Of a DNA stretch of 64,000 bases, positions 50,593 through 57,960 are shown piece by piece (positions within the stretch are counted from its first letter, which is position 1; the number at the start of each line of letters is the position of its first letter). This DNA comes from an uncultured Christensenella sp. GTDB lineage: Bacteria; Bacillota; Clostridia; Christensenellales; Pumilibacteraceae. Below the pieces are notes generated by a model. That model did no database searches and was not told where the DNA came from. It saw only the letters and a program-made list of their open reading frames with translations. The stretch covers positions 84,992 to 148,991 of the forward strand of contig CAJTTD010000003.1 of NCBI GenBank assembly GCA_910579205.1. The letters run 5' to 3'. The position numbers and the translations under genes are program-made.

Positions 50593-51864
50593 ATGGAAAA
50601 AATCAATGTATTCGATTACATAGAAAAGGCGTGCGCCGTACTCGACAACAACCTTGTCGGCTTCACTCATGCCGCCGCCAAGCTTACCGAATATCTAAAC
50701 AACACGTTCGGAGACAGCGACGCCACCGTCGGCGTTACATCGCGTATAAAAACTCGCGACAGCCTAAAAGAAAAGATACTGCGCAACAATCTGTACAAAG
50801 AATACCCCGCCGAAAGACTTGTCTACGAAATGCACGATATTATAGGCGTTAGGATTGAGTGCCGATTTTTAAAGGACGAGCGCTATCTATACAACGCCAT
50901 ACGCGAAGTGTTCAAAACGGACGTAGGCGGCGGATATTACTCGCCCGAAAACAAAAAGGCGGTCAAATTAAAACTCGATACGCTCCAGCCCGAAAAGCAA
51001 AAAAACGGATTCGAGATATACCGCATAGACGGCAACGTTATTTACGCGGGCGAAAGCTACAATTTCGAGCTGCAGATCAAGTCGCTGGTAAACAGCTTTT
51101 GGTCGGAGATAGAACACAAGCTCGTCTACAAAAATATCCGTTTCAACGCGGACTCGCTCATGAAAGATATGCTCAATTCCATATACGAAAATCTTACGAG
51201 CATAGATCACCAGTTGAATCTTATATTCGAGCGTTCCACGGGCAATGCCGTTAAGGATCAACAATCACAGCTCAAAAAAATGCTCGTAGTAGCGCTGAAC
51301 GAAGTGTACACGGCAATAGTCAAGTCGAGTACCGACATAACGGTATCTATAACCGAATACTCGGAAGCCATAGTTACATATCTTCTCACCGCGTCGTCTT
51401 ACGCGCAACGCGCGAGCGGCGAATCTCTTACGCATATGATAAAATCGGCTGTAGGCAGCGACGGCGATGAGGACGAAAACTCGCTCAATTACAGCGATCT
51501 GTTTTTCCGACTTATGGAATGGATGCGCTCTATAGACTATAGGACTATATGCATAGGCGAAAAGATAGACGTTACATTCGACATGCCCCACGGCATACAG
51601 AGAGACGTTGCCGACATATTCCTGACAAACATCAACGAAGACTTCTACCTCAATACTTTTTTCCACATCTTCTTTTCGCTCGAGCGCGGCAACGACAAAC
51701 AAGACTTTGCGGACTACATACGTTACTATTGCAACCGCATCCTCAACGGGAAAACGCAAGAACAAATATACCGCACGCTCGCCGCTCTTACCGAAGTCCC
51801 CGCGCACAAGCTTCCGCTCGAACAAACATTGATGCAGCTCGAAGCTACGGCAAACGAAAATTAA
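50593..51864 (+). CDS. Divergent RelA/SpoT-domain nucleotidyltransferase-like protein
   Basis: A 423-residue cytoplasmic protein. Residues about 45-190 follow the RelA/SpoT synthetase fold: GVTSRIKTRDSLKEKI, MHDIIGVRIECRF (Asp), and NFELQIKSLVNSFWSEIEHKLVYK (Glu), the last matching small alarmone synthetases. The usual guanine-binding Tyr-x-Ser-x-x-His segment is replaced by NGFEIYRIDG. Residues about 200-423 are a long helical domain of unknown type. It may be an alarmone synthetase, a toxin-like tRNA pyrophosphokinase or a non-catalytic relative. AGGAG precedes ATG 50593. It is in line with the GH3 gene. Confidence 0.8.
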   Translation: MEKINVFDYIEKACAVLDNNLVGFTHAAAKLTEYLNNTFGDSDATVGVTSRIKTRDSLKEKILRNNLYKEYPAERLVYEMHDIIGVRIECRFLKDERYLYNAIREVFKTDVGGGYYSPENKKAVKLKLDTLQPEKQKNGFEIYRIDGNVIYAGESYNFELQIKSLVNSFWSEIEHKLVYKNIRFNADSLMKDMLNSIYENLTSIDHQLNLIFERSTGNAVKDQQSQLKKMLVVALNEVYTAIVKSSTDITVSITEYSEAIVTYLLTASSYAQRASGESLTHMIKSAVGSDGDEDENSLNYSDLFFRLMEWMRSIDYRTICIGEKIDVTFDMPHGIQRDVADIFLTNINEDFYLNTFFHIFFSLERGNDKQDFADYIRYYCNRILNGKTQEQIYRTLAALTEVPAHKLPLEQTLMQLEATANEN

Positions 51865-51981
51865 AGATATGCGCGCGCTTTTAGCCTAACAACAAAGCCC
51901 GCTCCTTATAAAAATCGCGACGCAAATGCGGAACGGCTAACGGTATCTGTTATATGGATTTCCTTGTGGACAAAGAAAAAA

Positions 51982-52012
51982 CGCACTGTCTTCGCTTGCG
52001 AAGTATAGTGCG
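51982..52012 (+). terminator. Hairpin downstream of the RelA-like gene
   Basis: CGCACT/AGTGCG with inner CTTCGC/GCGAAG form a stem broken by a 2-nt mismatch, followed by the T-containing TTACTTTAT. About 120 bp past the stop; function as terminator is moderately likely. Confidence 0.5.
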
Positions 52013-52088
52013 CTTACTTTATAAAAAATTATAAAGTTAAATTGAAATTTAGCGCTTGTATTGTCTTGGCGCGATATTATGTCCAATC

Positions 52089-52187
52089 CGTCATTGCGAG
52101 CCGTAGGCGAAGCAATCCAGAAGTAAATGTTTGGAAATAGCGGAATAGTCTGGATTGCCGCGGTCGCGTTGCTCCCTCGCAATGACG
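52089..52187. mobile_element. MITE-like palindromic repeat with 12-bp terminal inverted repeats
   Basis: A 99-bp element bounded by CGTCATTGCGAG and CTCGCAATGACG, with an inner inverted pair AATCCAGA/TCTGGATT. The ends match the widespread GTCATTGCGAG-type palindromic repeats found between genes in many bacterial genomes. It has no coding capacity. It occupies the 51865-52322 gap, which otherwise holds only the hairpin above. Confidence 0.75.
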
Positions 52188-52322
52188 AGTATTCAGCTAA
52201 ATTACTGTTTATAGTAGTTTCATTATAGAATAACCATACCAAAAAAGCAAGGACTGACTATCATCCTTGCTTTATACATTATAAAATACACACCTATGTG
52301 CTCCGCTTTTGTGATTACATTA

Positions 52323-53399
52323 CTATTTATCGCCGTCTGCGTCGGACGGGGCTACGGGGAAGCCGCTCTCTTCGGCGAGTTTAGCGTATTTTTCGGCAAG
52401 TTCGGCGTCCGACTTAGTGCCTATGCCGTCGCGATAGCAACGCGAAAGTTCGCCGAATGCCATTGCGAAATTCTGTTCTGCGGAACGCTTGAAAAGGGAG
52501 AACGCGCGTTCGCTGTCCGCTTTTATGCCGTTGCCGTCTTTTAAGCACTTGCCCAAATTATACTGCGCGGGCGCGCTGTCCGCATCGGCGGCGATAGTGT
52601 AAAGCTGCACCGCTTTTTCGGCGTTCTGCTCCACGCCCTTACCCGATTCGTAGCAGAAGCCGAGATTGGCTACGGCCACGGGATGACCGGACTTACCCGC
52701 CGTCTCGAACCAGCGCACGGCTTGTTCGCAGTCTTGCTTAACGCCGCTGCCGTTAAGATAGCACATACCGAGATTGTTTTGCGCGGCGGCGTAACCGTTT
52801 TGCGCGGCGCGGTAATAATACAAGAACGCTTTTTCTTCGTCGCGCTCTACGCCGCGTCCGAAGTTGTAACAGTCCGCGACGTTGTTCTGCGCGGCTGCAA
52901 AGTCGTCTTGCGCCGCTTTATAAAAGCACTCGAACGCTTTACTTAGGTCTTGCTCAACGCCCAGCCCGCGCAGATAGCAATATCCGAGATCGTTCAGTCC
53001 GCCCGGGTGTCCCTTTTGGGCGGCGGCGGAAAATATCTCTACCGCCTTGGCAAAATCGCGTTCTACTACAGACCCGTCGAAATAAAAATGCCCGAGCGTA
53101 AACTGCGCGTCGAGATTGCCCGCGTCCGCGGCTTGTTTGATAAGCTCGTATGCGCGCTTTTCGTCGTGCTTTACTCCGAACCCGCGGATGTAACACACGC
53201 CGAGCGAAAACACGGCGGGGATATAACCGAGCTTGGCGCTTTGCTCGTAGCTTTCCACGGCTTTTGCAAAGTTTACGGGCACGCCGTCGCCCGTAAAGTA
53301 CTGCTCGCCTTTGTCGAAATACTTCTTAGCCAAAAAGTCTGTCGGCGAAAGCGATTGCGCTCCGCTGTTGTTTTTTGTGTCGAATGGTTTTTTAGACAT
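52323..53399 (-). CDS. Sel1-repeat (TPR-like) protein
   Basis: A 358-residue solenoid of about eight Sel1-like repeats of ~36 residues, each with the pattern A-x-x-x-LG-x-CY-x-x-G-x-GV-x-x-D-x-x-KA (for example AAQNNLGMCYLNGSGVKQDCEQAV). There is no signal peptide, so it is a cytoplasmic scaffold of unknown partners. AAAGGG lies 11 nt before ATG 53399. It is transcribed away from the LoaP gene, on the same strand after a 161-bp gap. Confidence 0.93.
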   Translation of the reverse strand: MSKKPFDTKNNSGAQSLSPTDFLAKKYFDKGEQYFTGDGVPVNFAKAVESYEQSAKLGYIPAVFSLGVCYIRGFGVKHDEKRAYELIKQAADAGNLDAQFTLGHFYFDGSVVERDFAKAVEIFSAAAQKGHPGGLNDLGYCYLRGLGVEQDLSKAFECFYKAAQDDFAAAQNNVADCYNFGRGVERDEEKAFLYYYRAAQNGYAAAQNNLGMCYLNGSGVKQDCEQAVRWFETAGKSGHPVAVANLGFCYESGKGVEQNAEKAVQLYTIAADADSAPAQYNLGKCLKDGNGIKADSERAFSLFKRSAEQNFAMAFGELSRCYRDGIGTKSDAELAEKYAKLAEESGFPVAPSDADGDK

Positions 53400-53560
53400 T
53401 TTTTCGTACCCTTTATATAAACATGTTATGCGCTTTATGCGCCTCGAACGCGCGCCCCGACATAAAGATAGGCGCTTAATTTATATTGTATCACCGCCGC
53501 TGCCAAAAATCAAGCTTTTGTTCGACGTAGCAAACAATTCTATAGTGCGGCGATAATATT

Positions 53561-54136
53561 TCACGTGGTCTTTTCCACTATCTCGAGCGCGACTTTAGCC
53601 TCTACCGTACCGCCGAACATCTCGAGCTTTATCACCGCGCTGCGGTTATGTCTGTCTATGCGCGATATCACGCCTTCCCTTCCTATAAGCGGACCGTTAA
53701 GCACTACGATGCTGTCTCCCGCTATGTATCCCACCGAATGATCAACGCAGCGCTTGCCCTTGAACAAATACTCGAATCGCATGCGCTCGTCGCGCGGCAA
53801 CGCTATTTCGTCCGAACCGCCGTAACGCAAAACGCGCACGATATCGGGCGAGCTGCGGACAAATGCCGAAAACTCGCGCAAAAACACATCTGACGGCATG
53901 TTTGTCTCCACAAACACGTAACACGGAAACAGCGCGCGCTTGCGGTACTGCTTGCCCGCCGACTGCGCTTTTTTACTTCTGTAAAAATACTCCGACTGCG
54001 GACAAAACGGCTCGAACGCATAGTCAAACTTACCGCCCGCGCTGTAAAACCGCTGCAGATCTTGTACGACGCGTTCTTCCGCAGAAGCGCGGACAAACAG
54101 CACGTACCACCAATACGGCTCTGTCATAAGCGCCAC
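53561..54136 (-). CDS. loaP: LoaP-type NusG paralogue (specialised antiterminator)
   Basis: A 191-residue NusG-like protein. NGN domain (about 8-125, YWWYVLFVRASAEERVVQDL, RALFPCYVFVET) and a KOW domain (about 135-185, GDSIVVLNGPLIGREGVI) with ISRIDRHNRSAVIKL and the ending VALEIVEK that mark LoaP rather than housekeeping NusG. LoaP proteins let RNA polymerase read through terminators in a few long operons, often polysaccharide or natural-product clusters; the target is not visible here. GTG 54136 has AAGAG at good spacing and lies 1 nt after the DtxR-type gene stop; ATG 54127 is the alternative. Confidence 0.85.
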   Translation of the reverse strand: MALMTEPYWWYVLFVRASAEERVVQDLQRFYSAGGKFDYAFEPFCPQSEYFYRSKKAQSAGKQYRKRALFPCYVFVETNMPSDVFLREFSAFVRSSPDIVRVLRYGGSDEIALPRDERMRFEYLFKGKRCVDHSVGYIAGDSIVVLNGPLIGREGVISRIDRHNRSAVIKLEMFGGTVEAKVALEIVEKTT

Positions 54137-54137
54137 G

Positions 54138-54515
54138 CTACTCTTTTCCGTCCGAACCGTATAAATTCGCCTTTATCAGCTCGAACAGCTTTTCGTCGAT
54201 TATGTGTTCTATACGACACGCATTGGTCTCTGCAAGTTCTTTGCTCGCGCCGAGCGACACAAAATGTTCGGTCAAGACATTATGTCTGTCGAATACGCTC
54301 TTTGCCTTTTTTTCGCCCGCCTCGGTAAACAGTATAAATCCGTCGTCGTCTATTTTTATATAGCCCTTGTCGTTCAAAAGATTTACGCCGCGCGACACGC
54401 TCGACTTGGCGTAACCCAAACGTTCGGCGATGTCTATGGAACGCACCGCCGCCTTTTCGCCCTTTAAAACGAGTATCGTTTCAAGATACATTTCTTCCGA
54501 TTCGTGGTCTCTCAT
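54138..54515 (-). CDS. DtxR/MntR-family metal-dependent repressor
   Basis: A 125-residue Mn/Fe-responsive regulator without an SH3 domain. N-terminal winged helix (SEEMYLETILVLKG, then SIDIAERLGYAKSSVSRGVNLLNDKG) and a dimerisation/metal domain with likely ligands in DRHNVLTEHFVSLG and CRIEHIIDE. ATG 54515 has GGGAGA upstream; the frame is open further but without support. It is the first gene of a pair with loaP, an unusual partnership. Confidence 0.9.
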   Translation of the reverse strand: MRDHESEEMYLETILVLKGEKAAVRSIDIAERLGYAKSSVSRGVNLLNDKGYIKIDDDGFILFTEAGEKKAKSVFDRHNVLTEHFVSLGASKELAETNACRIEHIIDEKLFELIKANLYGSDGKE

Positions 54516-54641
54516 TATGTCTCCCGTTCTGCCGATATAGTTTATCATGTTCAGTCCGCGATGTAAAGCGTTTTTCATACCGCCGCGTCGGCACCGACCG
54601 CGCCCGAACGCAAATTCGCCGCCCGAATATCCGCATAAATA

Positions 54642-54670
54642 TTGACATTTGTTTCGGGATATTATATAAT
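54642..54670 (+). promoter_or_regulatory. Consensus promoter of dnaN
   Basis: TTGACA (54642-54647), 17-bp spacer, TATAAT (54665-54670); leader about 30 nt with GGAG before ATG 54707. Confidence 0.9.
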
Positions 54671-54706
54671 ATCCGTAAATACATATAATTGGATCGGAGA
54701 ATACAA

Positions 54707-55810
54707 ATGAAACTTGAATGTAACGGAAACGATCTTTGCGACGCAGTCGGCAAAGTAATAAAAGCTGTATCGGCGCGCTCGACCAACGCCATTCTCGAAG
54801 GAATAAAAATGACGGCGGACGACGGCACGCTCACCCTCACCGCGACCGACCTCGAACTTTCCATCGAGCACATGATACGCGCCACCGTCATCGAAGCGGG
54901 CGAGATCGTTGTTCCCGGAAAATTCTTCGGCGACTTCGTTAAAAAACTCGCATCGCAATCGATAGTGCTCACGGCAAACGGCTCGAGACTGAAGATAGAT
55001 TACGAGCGCAGCGAAGGCGAATTCGGCTGCTATCCCGTAGAACAGTTCCCCGAAGTAAACCGCGTAGAAGATACGCAGCATTTCGAAATGAAAACTGCGG
55101 AATTTAAGGACTTGGTAAACAAAGTGGCTTTCGCAGTCTGCACCAACGACTCGCGTCCCGCATTAAAGGGCGTGCTGTTCGAGATAAACGACGGCGAACT
55201 CGTAGCCGTCGCGCTCGACGGATTCCGCTTGGCAAAATGCGTAAAACCCATACTGTCCACCACAGCGTCTACGAGCATAGTTATCCCCGTCCGCGCGATC
55301 ATGGAGATATCCCGCCTTGTTACCGACAACGACGGCGAACTCAGATTCAATCTCCACAAGAATTTCCTCATGGTGCGTCAAGACGCAACTACGATAACCA
55401 CGCGGCTCATCGACAGCGAGTTCATAAACTACAGACAAATAATCCCCCAACATTTCGACACGCAAGTGTACATCCCCAAAGCCCTTTTCGAGGACGCCAT
55501 AGACCGCGCCGTACTCATGGCGCGTACCGAAAACAACAACTATTTGGTGCGTTTCGATATCTCCCAAACCAATATGACCATACGCTCGCACAGCGAAATG
55601 GGCAACATCGAAGAAAACTTGCCCATCAAAACGGACGGAGCGGATATATCCATAGCGTTCAACGCGCGCTACTTTACCGAGTTTTTGCACTGCATGACGT
55701 GCGATACCGTAGTTCTCAACTTGACCAACGCCACGTCCGCTTGCATAATCTCCCCCGCCGGCGGTCCGGAAGAATACATATACTTGGTACTGCCCGTGCG
55801 CAGCATATAA
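54707..55810 (+). CDS. dnaN: DNA polymerase III beta subunit (sliding clamp)
   Basis: A 367-residue clamp, the normal size, with three homologous domains of ~120 residues. Recognisable features: MKLECNGNDLCDAVGKVIKAV at the start, NDSRPALKGVLFE in domain 2, VALDGFRLAKC, and the closing PAGGPEEYIYLVLPVR. It stands alone with its own promoter and terminator. dnaA, recF and gyrB are absent from the neighbourhood, so this is either a relocated dnaN or a second copy. Confidence 0.96.
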   Translation: MKLECNGNDLCDAVGKVIKAVSARSTNAILEGIKMTADDGTLTLTATDLELSIEHMIRATVIEAGEIVVPGKFFGDFVKKLASQSIVLTANGSRLKIDYERSEGEFGCYPVEQFPEVNRVEDTQHFEMKTAEFKDLVNKVAFAVCTNDSRPALKGVLFEINDGELVAVALDGFRLAKCVKPILSTTASTSIVIPVRAIMEISRLVTDNDGELRFNLHKNFLMVRQDATTITTRLIDSEFINYRQIIPQHFDTQVYIPKALFEDAIDRAVLMARTENNNYLVRFDISQTNMTIRSHSEMGNIEENLPIKTDGADISIAFNARYFTEFLHCMTCDTVVLNLTNATSACIISPAGGPEEYIYLVLPVRSI

Positions 55811-55828
55811 TTAATCATCGTTCGTATC

Positions 55829-55861
55829 AAAGAGCGGCGGCGCAAACCGTCGCTCTTTTTC
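55829..55861 (+). terminator. Terminator after dnaN
   Basis: AAAGAGCG and CGCTCTTT with an inner GG/CC pairing, followed by TTTC. Confidence 0.85.
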
Positions 55862-55931
55862 GTGCGCTTATCCATCGCAATTTCATACTAAAACTATTCG
55901 AGCTAAATTCGATATACACACAGCCCGCACG

Positions 55932-56223
55932 CGACAAAAATCCAAACTGTGTTTGGAAGATCGTACAGCCGCAGCGCAAATATTCGGGTGTTATCTCCAT
56001 TTACCCCCACAGTCAACACACGACAAAAATCCAAACTGTGTTTGGAAGATCGTACAGTCGCTTCGCAAATATTCGGGTGTTATCTCCATTTACCCCCACA
56101 GTCAACACACGACATAAATCCAAACTGTGTTTGGAAGATCGTACAGTCGCTTCGCAACTATTCGGGTGTTATCTCCATTTACTCCAACAGTAAACACACG
56201 ACATAAATCCAAACTGTGTTTGG
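55932..56223. repeat. 89-bp tandem repeat array, 3.3 copies
   Basis: Units begin at 55932, 56021, 56110 and 56199, exactly 89 bp apart, with a few substitutions; the fourth is cut after 25 bp. Each start region carries the palindrome TCCAAAC-TGT-GTTTGGA. The last palindrome is 1-2 bp from the -35 box of the ABC exporter promoter. There are no spacers, so it is not CRISPR. On the minus strand the units contain overlapping short frames (start codons at 56178, 56089, 56000). Confidence 0.95.
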
Positions 56224-56224
56224 C

Positions 56225-56253
56225 TTGACATGATAAGACATAATATATATAAT
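56225..56253 (+). promoter_or_regulatory. Perfect consensus promoter of the ABC exporter operon
   Basis: TTGACA (56225-56230), 17-bp spacer, TATAAT (56248-56253), then 10 nt to ATG 56264, giving a leader of about 3-4 nt with no Shine-Dalgarno. Confidence 0.85.
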
Positions 56254-56263
56254 AGTAATCGCT

Positions 56264-57955
56264 ATGTTTAGACTTATCAAATTCATTAAAGGTCATACGG
56301 CGGAAGCGGTGATCGCGCCGACGTGCAAGCTGATAGAAGCGATAGCCGAGCTTGCCGTTCCCATGATAATCGCAAACGTCATAGACTTCGGTATAGCAAA
56401 CGGCGACAAAATGTACGTCGTCAAATACTGCTTGATAATAGCCGCGCTCGCCGTGGGCGGGTTTTTGATCTCGGTAACGGGTCAATACTTGGCGTCTAAG
56501 GTGGCGCTCGGCTTCGGCACGCGACTGCGCGACGAAACGTTCAAGCACATAAACGCACTGCCCATATCGACGTGCGACCGACTGGGCGGAGCCACGCTCG
56601 TAACTCGGCTCACGGGCGACGTGGTAAACTGCCAGAACGCGCTCAACATGTTTTTGCGCTTGGTGCTGCGCATCCCGTTTGTTATAATAGGCGCGTTCAT
56701 CATGAGCATGCTCATAGACCCCATACTCGCGCTCATGTTTTTGGCAATGACGATAGTGCTGTCGGCGACTATAGCGTGCATACTGCGTCTATCCATGCCG
56801 CGAGTAAAACGCGCGCAAAAAAACTTAGACGAAATATCTCGCCAGACCGCGCAAGGTCTGACGGGCGCGCGCGTCATCCGCGCATTTTCCAAACAATCGG
56901 ACACCAAGAAAGCGTTTGACCGCGCGGCAGACGAATGCGCCGCGACCAACTTCGGCGCGATGCGCATATCGGCGCTGCTCACTCCCCTAACGTTCGCCGT
57001 GGTAAACCTCGCCATCATAGCGGTATTGTGGCTGGGCGGCTACAAAATAAACAGCGGCGCGCTCACTCAAGGCGAGCTTGTCGCGCTCATAAACTATCTT
57101 ACGCAAGCGTTTTTCGTTATAGTCAACATAGGCAACGTGTTTTCGGTCTTTACCCGCTCGGCGGCGTGCGCGGCGCGCGTCAACGAGATCCTCGACTCGC
57201 CCGTCGCAAAAGAAGGCGAAACGGACACGATAGACCGCGACGCGCAATGCGTACTGCGCTTCGACGGCGCAAGCTTTGCATACGACGGCGATTACGACGT
57301 GCGCGACATCTCGTTCACGCTCGAAAAGGACAAAACACTGGGCATAATAGGCGGCACGGGCAGCGGCAAAACAACGATAATCAGCCTTATAGAACGCTTT
57401 TACGACCCCGACAAAGGCGAAATTTACTTCTGCGGCAAACCGCTCGACGACTACAAACTGTCCGCGCTCCGCGGCGCTATAGGCTATGTTCCGCAGCGCG
57501 CCGCCGTGCTTGCGGGAACTCTGGACAGCAATCTGAAGATAGCCGATCCGCTCGTTACCGAAGAACGGGAAAAACGCGCGCTCGAACTCGCCCAAGCCTC
57601 CGAACTGCTCTCCACGCTCGGGCTTGACGGATATGTGGCGGCGGGCGGCAAAAACCTTTCGGGCGGACAGCGCCAACGCCTATCCATAGCCCGCTCGCTC
57701 TGCCGCGACAATGTTCTGTATCTTTTCGACGACGCCACGTCCGCGCTCGACTACAAGACGGAACGCGATTTTATAAACGCGATAAAGTCGGTTCCCGGCG
57801 CAAAGATACTCGTCTCGCAGCGCATAAGCACGGTATCGGGCTGCGACAACATTCTCGTGCTCGACGGCGGTAAGGCGGTAGGCTACGGCGCTCATGCCGA
57901 ACTCAAAAAAACATGCCCGCTGTACGCCGAATTCTGCGCGTCGCAACAAGGGTGA
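56264..57955 (+). CDS. Heterodimeric ABC exporter, degenerate-site subunit
   Basis: A 563-residue half-transporter: six membrane helices (about 1-300) and an ATPase domain. Walker A IIGGTGSGKTTI, signature LSGGQRQRLSIA, Walker B LYLFDDATSALD. Asp replaces the catalytic Glu after Walker B, as in the degenerate site of heterodimeric multidrug exporters (BmrC/TmrA-like). It therefore needs the partner encoded next, which starts 5 bp after its stop. It begins almost at the transcription start. Confidence 0.95.
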   Translation: MFRLIKFIKGHTAEAVIAPTCKLIEAIAELAVPMIIANVIDFGIANGDKMYVVKYCLIIAALAVGGFLISVTGQYLASKVALGFGTRLRDETFKHINALPISTCDRLGGATLVTRLTGDVVNCQNALNMFLRLVLRIPFVIIGAFIMSMLIDPILALMFLAMTIVLSATIACILRLSMPRVKRAQKNLDEISRQTAQGLTGARVIRAFSKQSDTKKAFDRAADECAATNFGAMRISALLTPLTFAVVNLAIIAVLWLGGYKINSGALTQGELVALINYLTQAFFVIVNIGNVFSVFTRSAACAARVNEILDSPVAKEGETDTIDRDAQCVLRFDGASFAYDGDYDVRDISFTLEKDKTLGIIGGTGSGKTTIISLIERFYDPDKGEIYFCGKPLDDYKLSALRGAIGYVPQRAAVLAGTLDSNLKIADPLVTEEREKRALELAQASELLSTLGLDGYVAAGGKNLSGGQRQRLSIARSLCRDNVLYLFDDATSALDYKTERDFINAIKSVPGAKILVSQRISTVSGCDNILVLDGGKAVGYGAHAELKKTCPLYAEFCASQQG

Positions 57956-57960
57956 TAGAC

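Noticed and set aside
55932..56223. CRISPR array
   Set aside because: The 89-bp units are contiguous with no unique spacers, and no cas genes are nearby.
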